Source: Planctomycetota bacterium
GTDB lineage: Bacteria > Planctomycetota > Planctomycetia > Planctomycetales > Planctomycetaceae
Length of the DNA stretch: 5,673 nucleotides
Direction: 5' to 3'
Assembly (NCBI GenBank): GCA_003669575.1
Contig: QWOR01000028.1
Span: 1-5,673, forward strand
The notes beneath the pieces are model-generated. The model was given only the letters and a program-made list of their open reading frames with translations. It was not told where the DNA came from and did no database searches. Positions 1 to 5,673 of this stretch are shown here, in pieces. The position numbers and the translations under genes were made by a program. Each line of letters starts with the position of its first letter. Positions within the stretch are counted from its first letter, which is position 1.

Positions 1-1267
1 AGGACGTTGTCGAGAGAGTTACCCGCGAGCGTGTCGTTGAGGTTCGAACCCGTGACATTCTCAATTTCCGCAAGAATATCCACGCCCCCCAAACCATCCA
101 CGGTCGCGAGACCGGAATTCAGGTCTACATTCACGCCAGACGTCGAGTTGGTGTAGCGAATCTCGTCGATTCCGGCACCACCAAAGATTGAGTCATTTCC
201 AGCCTCACCCCAAATCACGTCATTACCACCATCCGCATAGACGGTATCGTTACCCGCTCCGCCAACGATGGTGTCGTTTCCTTCACCCGTCTGGAAAAAA
301 TCACCCGCACTGCCGCCAGTAACGATGTCATCGCCTCCCAAGCTACGGATATCGATCTTCTGGGTGACAGCACTGGCATCCACAATGTCAGCATTGTCGG
401 TCGCGATGACCCTTTCCACGTCATTCGCATCAGTCAAAATCAACCAGACGCCGGGTTCGGCGTAGCTGGCCGTACGAATCTGATCCCATCCAGTTCCCCC
501 CACCAGACCAGAACCGAAATTGCCTGCGATATCTGTCGCATCAAAAACCAGAATGTCGTCGTTGGCACCACCGTCCAGTTGATCGAGGCCAGCGTCGCCA
601 TAGATTGAGTCCTTTCCTGCCCCACCCAGGAGGGAATCATCCCCATCTCCGCCGCGAATCACATCGTTACCGTCTCCACCAGTGATTGTGTCTTTGTCAC
701 CATAACCGATGATCGTCATCGCGGTGATCACTCCCGTTCCGTCAATCAAATCCGCCAAGCTCGTGCCTCGAACACTTTCGACATTCGAACCGGCCAGTAC
801 CAGATTCAGAGCGCCGCTGGTCGGGAGAGCGACGAGCGAGTCTGTTCCAGCTCCCATATTTCCGATCACATCAAGATTGTCGATGTTCGCGGTATCGTTA
901 CCCGACCCACCGGAGATGTTGTCTGCCCCGGCACCACCGTTCAAAGTCGAAGTTGTAATGACGCCGTTCAGGGACGCATCGAGAATGATCGTGTCGGCAC
1001 CTTCCAGAGCGTTCACTGTCAGCGTGTTGCGACCTGCGATCGCGATACCCGTGTCGACACCAGTCACAACGAAATTGGTTCCGTTGTGCGAGACATTGAT
1101 CGTCTCCCCGTCAGCTGTCCCACGGACCGTGATCGATGTGGCTGTGCTCGTGAAGGTAATCGCAGCCAACAAGGTGCGACTTTCCAACTGCTGAACCAGC
1201 GCGATACGAGATTTGCTTTGGATGTGCAACGACGAACCCGTGAGGAAAGGCGAAGAAATGAAAACAT
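1..1267 (-). CDS. RTX-like secreted protein, N-terminal part, probable frameshift near its start
   Basis: A long minus-strand frame, open from about 1338 to the left edge, encodes Gly/Asp-rich repeats of the RTX (hemolysin-type calcium-binding) kind. Examples are GGDGNDVIR, GGAGNDTVY and GEAGNDSIF. Linkers include the RTX-associated pattern GVDILAEIENVTGSNLNDTL. Such repeats normally bind Ca2+ outside the cell in parallel beta-rolls. Near the N-terminus is LVQQLESRTLLAA, a motif typical of large planctomycete exported proteins. This main frame has no ATG after its upstream stop. The best start is the ATG at 1265-1267, with AGGAAG seven bases upstream, but it lies in a different frame (basic peptide MFSFLRLSSRVRRCTSK). 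Gaining one base, or losing two, near 1214-1220 would join it to KSRIALVQQLESRTLLAA. Otherwise a TTG at 1227-1229 could start the main frame, but it has no purine-rich site upstream. The C-terminus lies outside the window. The RTX identity is secure; the exact start and the true function (adhesin, matrix or enzyme) are not. Confidence 0.85.
156..317 (-). repeat. RTX nonapeptide repeats, third block (6 units)
   Basis: Six tandem nonapeptides run from a degenerate first unit (GGSAGDFFQ) through good ones such as GGAGNDTVY to GGAGIDEIR. The sequence that follows (RYTNSTSGVNVDL) is the non-repeat strand pattern commonly found between RTX blocks, and another block probably begins beyond the left edge. 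Confidence 0.85.
546..680 (-). repeat. RTX nonapeptide repeats, second block (5 units)
   Basis: Five nonapeptides follow one another without gaps, the first GGDGNDVIR and the third GGAGKDSIY. The last two are degenerate, with GD in place of GG in one and a missing Gly at position 4 in the other. This is the usual decay at the edge of an RTX beta-roll. Five units are enough for a small calcium-binding roll. Confidence 0.85.
885..938 (-). repeat. RTX nonapeptide repeats, first block (2 units)
   Basis: Two consecutive nonapeptides, GGAGADNIS and GGSGNDTAN, match the Ca2+-binding consensus GGxGxDxUx, where U is a large hydrophobic residue. The second unit lacks the hydrophobic residue at position 8. 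The block is isolated from the longer arrays downstream by about 70 residues of beta-type linker. Confidence 0.75.
1161..1187 (-). other. Planctomycete-type LExRxLL N-terminal motif
   Basis: This stretch encodes LESRTLLAA, preceded by the hydrophobic and polar residues IALVQQ. The pattern LExRxLL(A/S)A recurs near the N-termini of large planctomycete surface or exported proteins, directly before the first beta-rich domain. Here ITFTSTATSITV follows at once and looks like the first beta strands. A role in export or anchoring is inferred from that distribution, not shown by the sequence. Confidence 0.7.
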
Positions 1268-1641
1268 TGCGGTTCTTCCTATTGGTTTGGAACAGGCGCA
1301 GCGTCAATGGACAATGGGCAGTTTGGGTGGATATTTATGTGATCGTATCAGCGTTTTGATTACATGGAAGTAAGAAAAACAATTTCCATTGCTCATATCA
1401 ATAAGTTTTCAGCTATTTACCAATGAGTCCGATTTGACTTCCGCGTGAATAAATCAATTCCGAATAACGAATTGGCCGTTTTAAGAAGTTTATAATGATA
1501 AATAAATCATCAAAAATACATAACAATTCATGTTTTCTCAGGGAAATTGACAGAAGAACCATGTCGACAACTTCGTACACTCGAAAGCACGCTAGTCGTA
1601 CAAACGAAAGATCACTTAATGCTCATTTAAAAGCCCGCTTC
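1268..1641. other. AT-rich intergenic spacer without a credible gene
   Basis: This spacer lies between the stop of the SDR gene and the start of the RTX-like gene, both on the minus strand. From about 1365 to 1640 it is markedly richer in A and T than its neighbours. It should carry the promoter of the RTX-like gene. A minus-strand TTGATA at 1396-1401 resembles a -35 box, but no good -10 box follows at the right distance. No convincing hairpin terminator for the SDR gene was seen. The open frames here are extensions of shadows from neighbouring genes. Confidence 0.6.
1275..1280 (-). promoter_or_regulatory. Shine-Dalgarno site for the RTX-like gene
   Basis: Read on the minus strand this is AGGAAG, seven bases before the ATG at 1265-1267. 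It is the clearest ribosome binding site in the window. It favours that ATG as the original start even though it is out of frame with the downstream RTX repeats. Confidence 0.6.
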
Positions 1642-2421
1642 TCACCGCACCGCACCGCCATTGGCGTTGATCACCTGCCCCGTGAGGTAGCTGGCGTCTG
1701 GGCTAGCCAGGAAGCGGGCGAGCCGGGCAATGTCTTCGGGTATGCCCCAGCGCCCCAGTGGGGTTTCGCGAATCACGCGGGCCTGCCAGGCATCGCTGGC
1801 CTGGTCACCCCAGGCGGTTTGGATCCAGCCAGGCGAGATACAGTTCACCCGTACTTCGGGGGCGAGCGATACCGCCAGAGACCGCGTGAAGCCCATGACC
1901 GCATTCTTGGCGGTCGAAAAAAGCTCCGCGCTGTCCCCTTCCATCCCACGGTCAGCCTGATCCCAGCCGATGTTCAGGATCACCCCCTGCCCGGCGGCCT
2001 TCATGCGGCGACCGACCTCTCGGGACAGCTGGACTGTTGCGGTGACATCGACGGCCAACAGCCACTCCAGCTTCTTCTCAAACGACAGGCCTGGTCCATC
2101 GCCAGTGAGGAGATCAACCCCGGCGTTGTTGACCCAGACGTGGCACGCACCGAACCGGCTCCAGACTTCGTCAACGAGAGTCGAGTGAGTCGACGAGTCA
2201 GCCAGATCGGCAGCAAAGCAGTCGGACTGTCGCCCCAGATCCCGGATCTCACGCACCACGTTCTCGGCGCGTTCGACCGACTTGCGACAGTGAATCGCCA
2301 CGTTCGCCCCTGCACGGGCCATTTCGAGGGCAATCGCCCGACCGATCCCGCTGGACGCCCCGGTCACACAGACCGTTTGTCCCGAGAGTGAAGCGAACGG
2401 AGTGGGGGGAAGCTGTGTCAT
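1642..2421 (-). CDS. SDR-family protein with atypical active site
   Basis: This 259-residue protein has the usual length and order of a classical short-chain dehydrogenase/reductase. The dinucleotide-binding TGASSGIG is at residues 20-27 and NNAG at 98-101. The post-catalytic VRVNCISPGWIQT is at about 190-202 and the C-terminal YLTGQVINANGG at about 246-257. Basic residues after the second strand (HCRKS, 44-48) suggest NADP(H) rather than NAD(H). The catalytic tetrad is abnormal. The Asn position reads D125 and the Ser region reads NIGWDQ (150-155). The YxxxK motif reads F168-S-T-A-K172, so only the Lys remains. The frame is otherwise intact, which suggests a divergent subfamily rather than decay. 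Automatic annotation may call it FabG-like 3-oxoacyl-ACP reductase, but the missing Tyr argues against ordinary reductase chemistry. The ATG at 2419-2421 lies shortly before the Rossmann strand and has only a weak ribosome binding site. The substrate is unknown. Confidence 0.93.
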   Translation of the reverse strand: MTQLPPTPFASLSGQTVCVTGASSGIGRAIALEMARAGANVAIHCRKSVERAENVVREIRDLGRQSDCFAADLADSSTHSTLVDEVWSRFGACHVWVNNAGVDLLTGDGPGLSFEKKLEWLLAVDVTATVQLSREVGRRMKAAGQGVILNIGWDQADRGMEGDSAELFSTAKNAVMGFTRSLAVSLAPEVRVNCISPGWIQTAWGDQASDAWQARVIRETPLGRWGIPEDIARLARFLASPDASYLTGQVINANGGAVR

Positions 2422-2542
2422 CAGGCTGTGATCAGGGACTCACGCAAAGCAGTCGTCTTCAGAGAACGGACATCCTCAAGACTGGGAAAAGAAGAACCTT
2501 TGTGGTCCCAAACTGATTAAACGAGAGGGTTTCCGTGCAGAC

Positions 2543-2570
2543 ACTTTAGGTAGAATCCAGGATTACTCAA
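2543..2570 (-). promoter_or_regulatory. Candidate sigma70-like promoter for the SDR gene
   Basis: On the minus strand, TTGAGT (2565-2570) is followed after 16 bases by TAAAGT (2543-2548). Each matches four of six consensus positions. Transcription would start near 2536 and give a leader of about 115 bases. The match is weak, and planctomycete promoter consensus may differ. Confidence 0.25.
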
Positions 2571-2598
2571 GAATCAGGAGAAATGATTCGGCTTCTTG

Positions 2599-2627
2599 TT
2601 GACTCTTGCGGCACACATGGAGACAAT
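2599..2627 (+). promoter_or_regulatory. Candidate sigma70-like promoter facing the ArsR gene
   Basis: TTGACT (2599-2604, five of six consensus matches) is followed after an ideal 17-base spacer by GACAAT (2622-2627, four of six). If used for the ArsR gene, it would give a leader of roughly 375 bases containing the inverted repeats at 2835-2889. A nearer promoter may exist but was not evident. Confidence 0.3.
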
Positions 2628-2834
2628 TCGATGCATGTCATGTCCGTCAATTCTCCAGGTTCAGAGATGATTCGCCGTCGATCGCTTTTCTCATATCCGT
2701 TCTCTACGGCAGCGACGAATCACCTTGGTTGATGAGTTCCAAAGAATAATCAACAAGAACTAAGAGTTCCTGTCTAACGGCATGATCCTCCCCCATTTAG
2801 TACGTTCAACTGGAAGACCCGCACCGGGAACATG

Positions 2835-2863
2835 TCACGGTCCGTCCGTGATTTGCGACCGTG
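2835..2863 (+). repeat. Overlapping, mutually exclusive inverted repeats upstream of the ArsR gene
   Basis: TCACGG (2835-2840) pairs perfectly with CCGTGA (2846-2851) over a five-base loop. The overlapping CACGGTC (2836-2842) pairs perfectly with GACCGTG (2857-2863) over a 14-base loop. The two stems share their left arm and cannot form together. They could act as RNA switch stems or as protein-binding dyads. The arms are short, so chance is not excluded. Confidence 0.4.
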
Positions 2864-2876
2864 CTTTCTGATTCGT

Positions 2877-2889
2877 AGTACTTGGTACT
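2877..2889 (+). repeat. Short dyad AGTAC-TTG-GTACT, possible operator
   Basis: A perfect five-base inverted repeat around TTG lies about 120 bases before the ArsR start. ArsR-family proteins usually autoregulate by binding imperfect dyads near their own promoter, which makes this a candidate operator. Most known ArsR operators are longer and more AT-rich, so the assignment is tentative. Confidence 0.25.
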
Positions 2890-3010
2890 GCGTTTACCGA
2901 AGGTCCAGACATTGTCCGATTCCCAACCGCAGAATGCGGAAGATCAAGCCAGAACCGAAGGTCGGGATGACCTCGCAGGTTCTGCACAACCACTCCCGAA
3001 AGACGAAGAG

Positions 3011-3406
<396 letters not shown>

Positions 3407-3424
3407 ACGAAACGAGTTGTGTCG

Positions 3425-3442
3425 ACTCCGCCCCGGCGGAGT
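3425..3442 (+). repeat. GC-rich hairpin after the ArsR gene
   Basis: ACTCCGCC (3425-3432) and GGCGGAGT (3435-3442) form a perfect eight-base inverted repeat with almost no spacer. It begins 18 bases after the ArsR stop and has no T-run. It could stabilise the 3' end of the mRNA or help pause polymerase before the terminator just downstream. Confidence 0.6.
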
Positions 3443-3460
3443 TCACTCCAATCTCCGAAA

Positions 3461-3491
3461 CGACCGCTCCCCGCGAGCGGTCGCTTTTTTT
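3461..3491 (+). terminator. Intrinsic terminator of the ArsR gene
   Basis: CGACCGCTC (3461-3469) pairs perfectly with GAGCGGTCG (3475-3483) over a five-base loop. One C and then seven T residues (3485-3491) follow. This is a textbook Rho-independent terminator. It should separate the ArsR transcript from carA, so carA probably has its own promoter or depends on read-through. Confidence 0.92.
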
Positions 3492-3525
3492 GCGCCTCTC
3501 AGTCTGGTAAAAAACACCCCGCGAA

Positions 3526-3565
3526 AGCCGCAGCGTCCTTTGCGCTGAAGGTCTGCGCTGCGGCT
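3526..3565 (+). promoter_or_regulatory. Structured stem-loop in the carA upstream region
   Basis: AGCCGCAGCG (3526-3535) and CGCTGCGGCT (3556-3565) are perfect ten-base complements. Inside them CCTT (3537-3540) pairs with AAGG (3548-3551), giving an extended hairpin. The sequence TGCGCTG occurs twice (3541-3547 and 3554-3560), so CAGCG of the left arm could pair with either copy, allowing alternative folds. No T-run follows, so it is not a simple terminator. If transcribed with carA it could be a regulatory leader. No known riboswitch or PyrR-binding consensus was recognised, and a DNA-level role is equally possible. Confidence 0.5.
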
Positions 3566-3582
3566 CCCTGGCCTGCGTTTGC

Positions 3583-3597
3583 TGGACACCTGGTCCA
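3583..3597 (+). repeat. Small hairpin in the carA leader
   Basis: TGGAC (3583-3587) pairs with GTCCA (3593-3597) over a five-base loop and is followed by AAAAG. The stem is short and may be chance, but it sits between the two stronger inverted repeats of the leader. Confidence 0.3.
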
Positions 3598-3619
3598 AAA
3601 GATGTAAGCCCTAGCTGCG

Positions 3620-3664
3620 ATGTCGAAGATTCAGTCTTCGCACACGATCCTTTCCCCCAGCTGA
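3620..3664 (+). CDS. Possible 14-residue leader peptide before carA
   Basis: ATG at 3620 opens a frame encoding MSKIQSSHTILSPS that ends at TGA 3662-3664, 12 bases before the carA ATG. It contains hairpin 3624-3640. There is no Shine-Dalgarno sequence and the peptide has no arginine codons, so attenuation by arginine-codon stalling is not indicated. It may be a chance ORF and is listed because of its position in a structured leader. Confidence 0.12.
   Translation: MSKIQSSHTILSPS
3624..3640 (+). repeat. Hairpin shortly before the carA start
   Basis: CGAAGA (3624-3629) pairs perfectly with TCTTCG (3635-3640) over a five-base loop, ending 36 bases before the carA ATG. The position would allow it to influence translation initiation if the leader is transcribed. 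It lies inside the possible leader ORF at 3620-3664. Confidence 0.4.
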
Positions 3665-3676
3665 GTACTCTCGACG

Positions 3677-4807
3677 ATGGCCAAGCCTGCAAAACTCGCA
3701 CTGGTAGACGGCACTGTGTTTACGGGCACAGCCTTCGGAGCCGACGGGGAGGCCTTTGGCGAAGTCTGTTTCAACACCAGCATGACCGGGTATCAGGAGA
3801 TCCTGACCGACCCGTCCTACAACGGCCAGATCGTCGCGATGACCTACCCGCAGATCGGGAACTATGGCATCAACGCCGACGATGTCGAAAGCGGTAAGCT
3901 GGCGATCAAGGGATTCATCGTCCGCGAACTGTGCGAGGAGCCGAGCAACTACCGGTCAACCGAATCGCTGGGTAATTACCTGAAACGCAACAATGTCGTC
4001 GGTATCGAAGGCATCGATACGCGGGCTCTGGTCCGCAAGCTCCGCGTGAAGGGAGCCATGACTGGCGTGATCTCGACCGTCGACCTCGACGATGCTTCAC
4101 TGGTTGCTAAGGCTCAGAAGTCACCCGACCTGATCGGTCGCGATCTGGTGAAAGAAGTGATGCCCGAAAAGCCCGCCGACTGGTCAACGGCTTTGCACCC
4201 GATTGCGATTGACCTCTCCCCCTTGCCCGAGAAAGTCAAAGGGGACAAGGTCCCGCACGTCGTCGCGATCGACTACGGCATGAAGTGGAACATCCCGCGC
4301 CACCTGAAAGAAATGGGCTGCCGAGTCACGGTCGTCCCCGGCACCTCGACTGCTGCGGAAGTGCTGGCCCTGAATCCCGATGGTGTGTTCCTCTCGAACG
4401 GCCCCGGCGATCCCAACCCGCTGACCTACGCGGTCGACACGATCAAGGGGTTGCTGGGCAAGAAGCCAATCTTCGGCATCTGTCTGGGTCATCAGCTCCT
4501 GGGTCTGGCCCTCGGCGGCGAGATCTACAAGTTGAAGTTCGGACATCGCGGCGCGAACCAGCCCGTCCTCGACAAGGCGAGTGGCCGCGTGGAAATCACC
4601 AGCCAGAATCACGGTTTCGCCCTGCGGCCCGACACGCTTCCCGAGAATGTGGAAGTGACGCACATCAACCTGAACGACCAGACCGTCGAAGGTATCGCGA
4701 GTAAGACCTTCCCTGCCTTCAGCGTCCAATACCACCCCGAGTCGAGCGCTGGCCCCCACGACAGCCATTACCTGTTCGGCCGGTTCCGGACTCTAATGGG
4801 GGCGTAA
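3677..4807 (+). CDS. carA: Carbamoyl-phosphate synthase small (glutaminase) subunit
   Basis: This complete 376-residue CarA hydrolyses glutamine and passes ammonia to the large subunit CarB. Together they make carbamoyl phosphate from bicarbonate, ATP and glutamine for arginine and pyrimidine synthesis in the cytoplasm. The N-terminal CPSase small-chain domain (about 5-140) contains FNTSMTGYQEILTDPSY (32-48). The class I glutamine amidotransferase domain (about 193-373) has the oxyanion-loop sequence LSNGPGDP (239-246) and the nucleophile elbow GICLGHQ with Cys269. It also has SQNHGFAL (309-316) and YHPES with His353 and Glu355. Triad numbering equals that of E. coli CarA, so the length is canonical. 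The ATG at 3677 fits the family N-terminus, and no strong Shine-Dalgarno precedes it. The nearest upstream gene is cut off by a terminator. A 50-base gap without an evident terminator separates it from the next gene. carB is not in the window. Confidence 0.98.
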   Translation: MAKPAKLALVDGTVFTGTAFGADGEAFGEVCFNTSMTGYQEILTDPSYNGQIVAMTYPQIGNYGINADDVESGKLAIKGFIVRELCEEPSNYRSTESLGNYLKRNNVVGIEGIDTRALVRKLRVKGAMTGVISTVDLDDASLVAKAQKSPDLIGRDLVKEVMPEKPADWSTALHPIAIDLSPLPEKVKGDKVPHVVAIDYGMKWNIPRHLKEMGCRVTVVPGTSTAAEVLALNPDGVFLSNGPGDPNPLTYAVDTIKGLLGKKPIFGICLGHQLLGLALGGEIYKLKFGHRGANQPVLDKASGRVEITSQNHGFALRPDTLPENVEVTHINLNDQTVEGIASKTFPAFSVQYHPESSAGPHDSHYLFGRFRTLMGA

Positions 4808-4857
4808 GGGGCTCGTTCAATCATCCGCCCGCGAACCGAACGGCCAAGCCTCAACCA

Positions 4858-5673
4858 ATGATTGCCCTCTACGTCCGCCTGCTTTTCATCACGATCATCT
4901 TAGGGTTTGGTCCCCAACTGATCGCCACTGACATGCCCTTGACCACGATCACAGTAACGATCGATCGAGGACGGGATGTGGGCCAGTCCTTCGGGTCGCT
5001 GTTTGAGGTGGCCAGTGAGGACGGTCAGCTGGTGATCGGGGCGGGGTTTCAGAACCTGTACAACACGGCGTATCGGGCCGATCGCCATGCGGTGGAGTTC
5101 TTCATCCGACCGAACAGCGGCGAGCGGAAGCTGGAGCAGACCGCCCTGCCCCGCCCCAATGAGTTGTGCGGGACATACCTCTACTCGCAGGATGGCGTCG
5201 TCCACTCGACGTATGGCGGCAATCGCGTCTTGCATCCGGAGTCGATGACCTGGCGTGAGGAGCCTGCCATTGGTGGCACTGAGGAGACGATGCGAGTTGG
5301 CCGCGGTGTGCTGGCCTTTGGCAACAGCTCCGTCACGTACGATGGTCATACGATTCTCGCCCCACCTGAGCAGGGAGAATACCGGCTCTTCTACTACGCG
5401 GATGGCTATCTGTGCTTCTATCACGTCAATCGCAAGGAGGGAGCTTATCGGCCCTACTCAAATGACGCGGATGGGTTCAGCAAGCTGTATGCCTGCCCCT
5501 GGACACCGGGCGAACCGAAGGTCGACCTGTCGCGGGCGATCGTCCTGTCGCTGCCGGTCGTGGGCGAAACAACCTTCGCCTGGGGACAGCTGGGGGACCA
5601 GATCGTCACCGGCTCGAACATCGGCGGGTTCTATGTCTTCCAGGACGGGGCATGGAAGATCCTGCTCCAGCCG
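4858..5673 (+). CDS. Unrecognised exported protein, N-terminal 272 residues
   Basis: The frame stays open from ATG 4858 to the right edge, so the C-terminus is missing. Residues 1-24 look like a Sec signal peptide: Arg7, a hydrophobic core from about 8 to 18 and a likely cut after LIA (21-23). The mature part is rich in aromatic residues and glycine, with recurring strand-turn segments such as YLYSQDG, YYADG, IGGFYVFQDG and a terminal AWKILLQP. This rhythm suggests a beta-propeller or similar all-beta fold, but no family was recognised. Cys104, Cys186 and Cys213 could form disulfides outside the cytoplasm. No Shine-Dalgarno sequence is visible. The gene begins 50 bases after carA in the same direction with no clear terminator between, so co-transcription is possible, though a functional link is not implied. 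Confidence 0.8.
   Translation, partial: MIALYVRLLFITIILGFGPQLIATDMPLTTITVTIDRGRDVGQSFGSLFEVASEDGQLVIGAGFQNLYNTAYRADRHAVEFFIRPNSGERKLEQTALPRPNELCGTYLYSQDGVVHSTYGGNRVLHPESMTWREEPAIGGTEETMRVGRGVLAFGNSSVTYDGHTILAPPEQGEYRLFYYADGYLCFYHVNRKEGAYRPYSNDADGFSKLYACPWTPGEPKVDLSRAIVLSLPVVGETTFAWGQLGDQIVTGSNIGGFYVFQDGAWKILLQP

Larger units (their letters stand above)
2422..3010. other. Long intergenic region between the divergent SDR and ArsR genes
   Basis: About 590 bases lie between the two start codons. I see no conserved protein. A 49-codon frame at 2583-2732 has AGGAG only two bases before its ATG, too close for good initiation, and no recognisable product. The left part probably drives the SDR gene and the right part the ArsR gene. 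The stretch 2835-2889 holds overlapping inverted repeats. The region is long for a promoter spacer, so a small RNA or a long 5' leader is possible but not supported by a specific motif. Confidence 0.5.

Noticed and set aside
156..938. Short periodic DNA repeats that could be read as a CRISPR or satellite array
   Set aside because: The period is 27 bases and the units diverge at the DNA level. They are explained by the RTX nonapeptide repeats of the minus-strand protein.
709..1194. A 161-codon plus-strand open frame within the RTX region
   Set aside because: It is opposite the RTX frame, whose repeats are unmistakable. The plus-strand translation is low in complexity and matches nothing I know.
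1495..2391. A 298-codon plus-strand open frame opposite the SDR gene
   Set aside because: It is the antisense of a gene with clear SDR motifs. Its translation shows no domain, and its first part comes from the AT-rich spacer.
2583..2732. A 49-codon ORF after AGGAGAA in the SDR-ArsR spacer
   Set aside because: The AGGAG is only two bases from the ATG, the peptide has no recognisable feature, and there is no conservation evidence. It was kept only as a remark in the spacer entry.
2882..3010. A 43-residue N-terminal extension of the ArsR protein from TTG 2882
   Set aside because: The extension is low in complexity and outside the family domain, and the TTG lies within an inverted repeat. ATG 3011 gives a normal ArsR length.
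4184..4768. A 194-codon minus-strand open frame inside carA
   Set aside because: carA is complete and canonical here, and the antisense product has no recognisable motif.
4900..5424. A 174-codon minus-strand open frame
   Set aside because: It is antisense to the exported-protein frame, which has a signal peptide and stays open to the window edge. High GC content readily creates such shadows.

Overview
The window most resembles a chromosomal segment from a planctomycete. Three things point that way. A minus-strand protein joins an N-terminal LExRxLL(A) motif, common on large planctomycete surface proteins, to RTX-type Gly/Asp repeats. Several real genes lack a strong Shine-Dalgarno sequence. 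Coding regions are GC-rich and GC-poor spacers separate unrelated genes. Genus or species cannot be fixed from the sequence alone.

Layout: (1) 1-1267, minus: the N-terminal part of a large secreted RTX-like protein that runs off the left edge. Its start region appears to carry a frameshift. (2) 1268-1641: an AT-rich spacer without a credible gene. (3) 1642-2421, minus: an SDR-fold protein with a good Rossmann motif, but with Asp, Gly/Trp and Phe at the positions normally held by the catalytic Asn, Ser and Tyr. (4) 2422-3010: a long spacer between divergent genes, holding one weak promoter candidate per direction and a cluster of inverted repeats on the ArsR side. (5) 3011-3406, plus: an ArsR-family winged-helix regulator, followed by two tandem hairpins, the second a textbook intrinsic terminator. 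(6) 3492-3676: a structured leader with several stem-loops and possible tiny upstream ORFs. (7) 3677-4807, plus: complete carA, the glutaminase subunit of carbamoyl-phosphate synthetase, with an intact catalytic triad. (8) 4858-5673, plus: the start of an unrecognised exported protein, cut by the right edge.

The genes do not form one obvious pathway. carA is housekeeping (arginine and pyrimidine synthesis). The ArsR-type gene is separated from it by a strong terminator, so the two are probably separate transcription units. No mobile element, CRISPR array, tRNA or rRNA was seen. I found no clear new multi-gene system. The points most worth checking are the structured carA leader, the SDR active-site replacements and the frameshifted RTX gene start.
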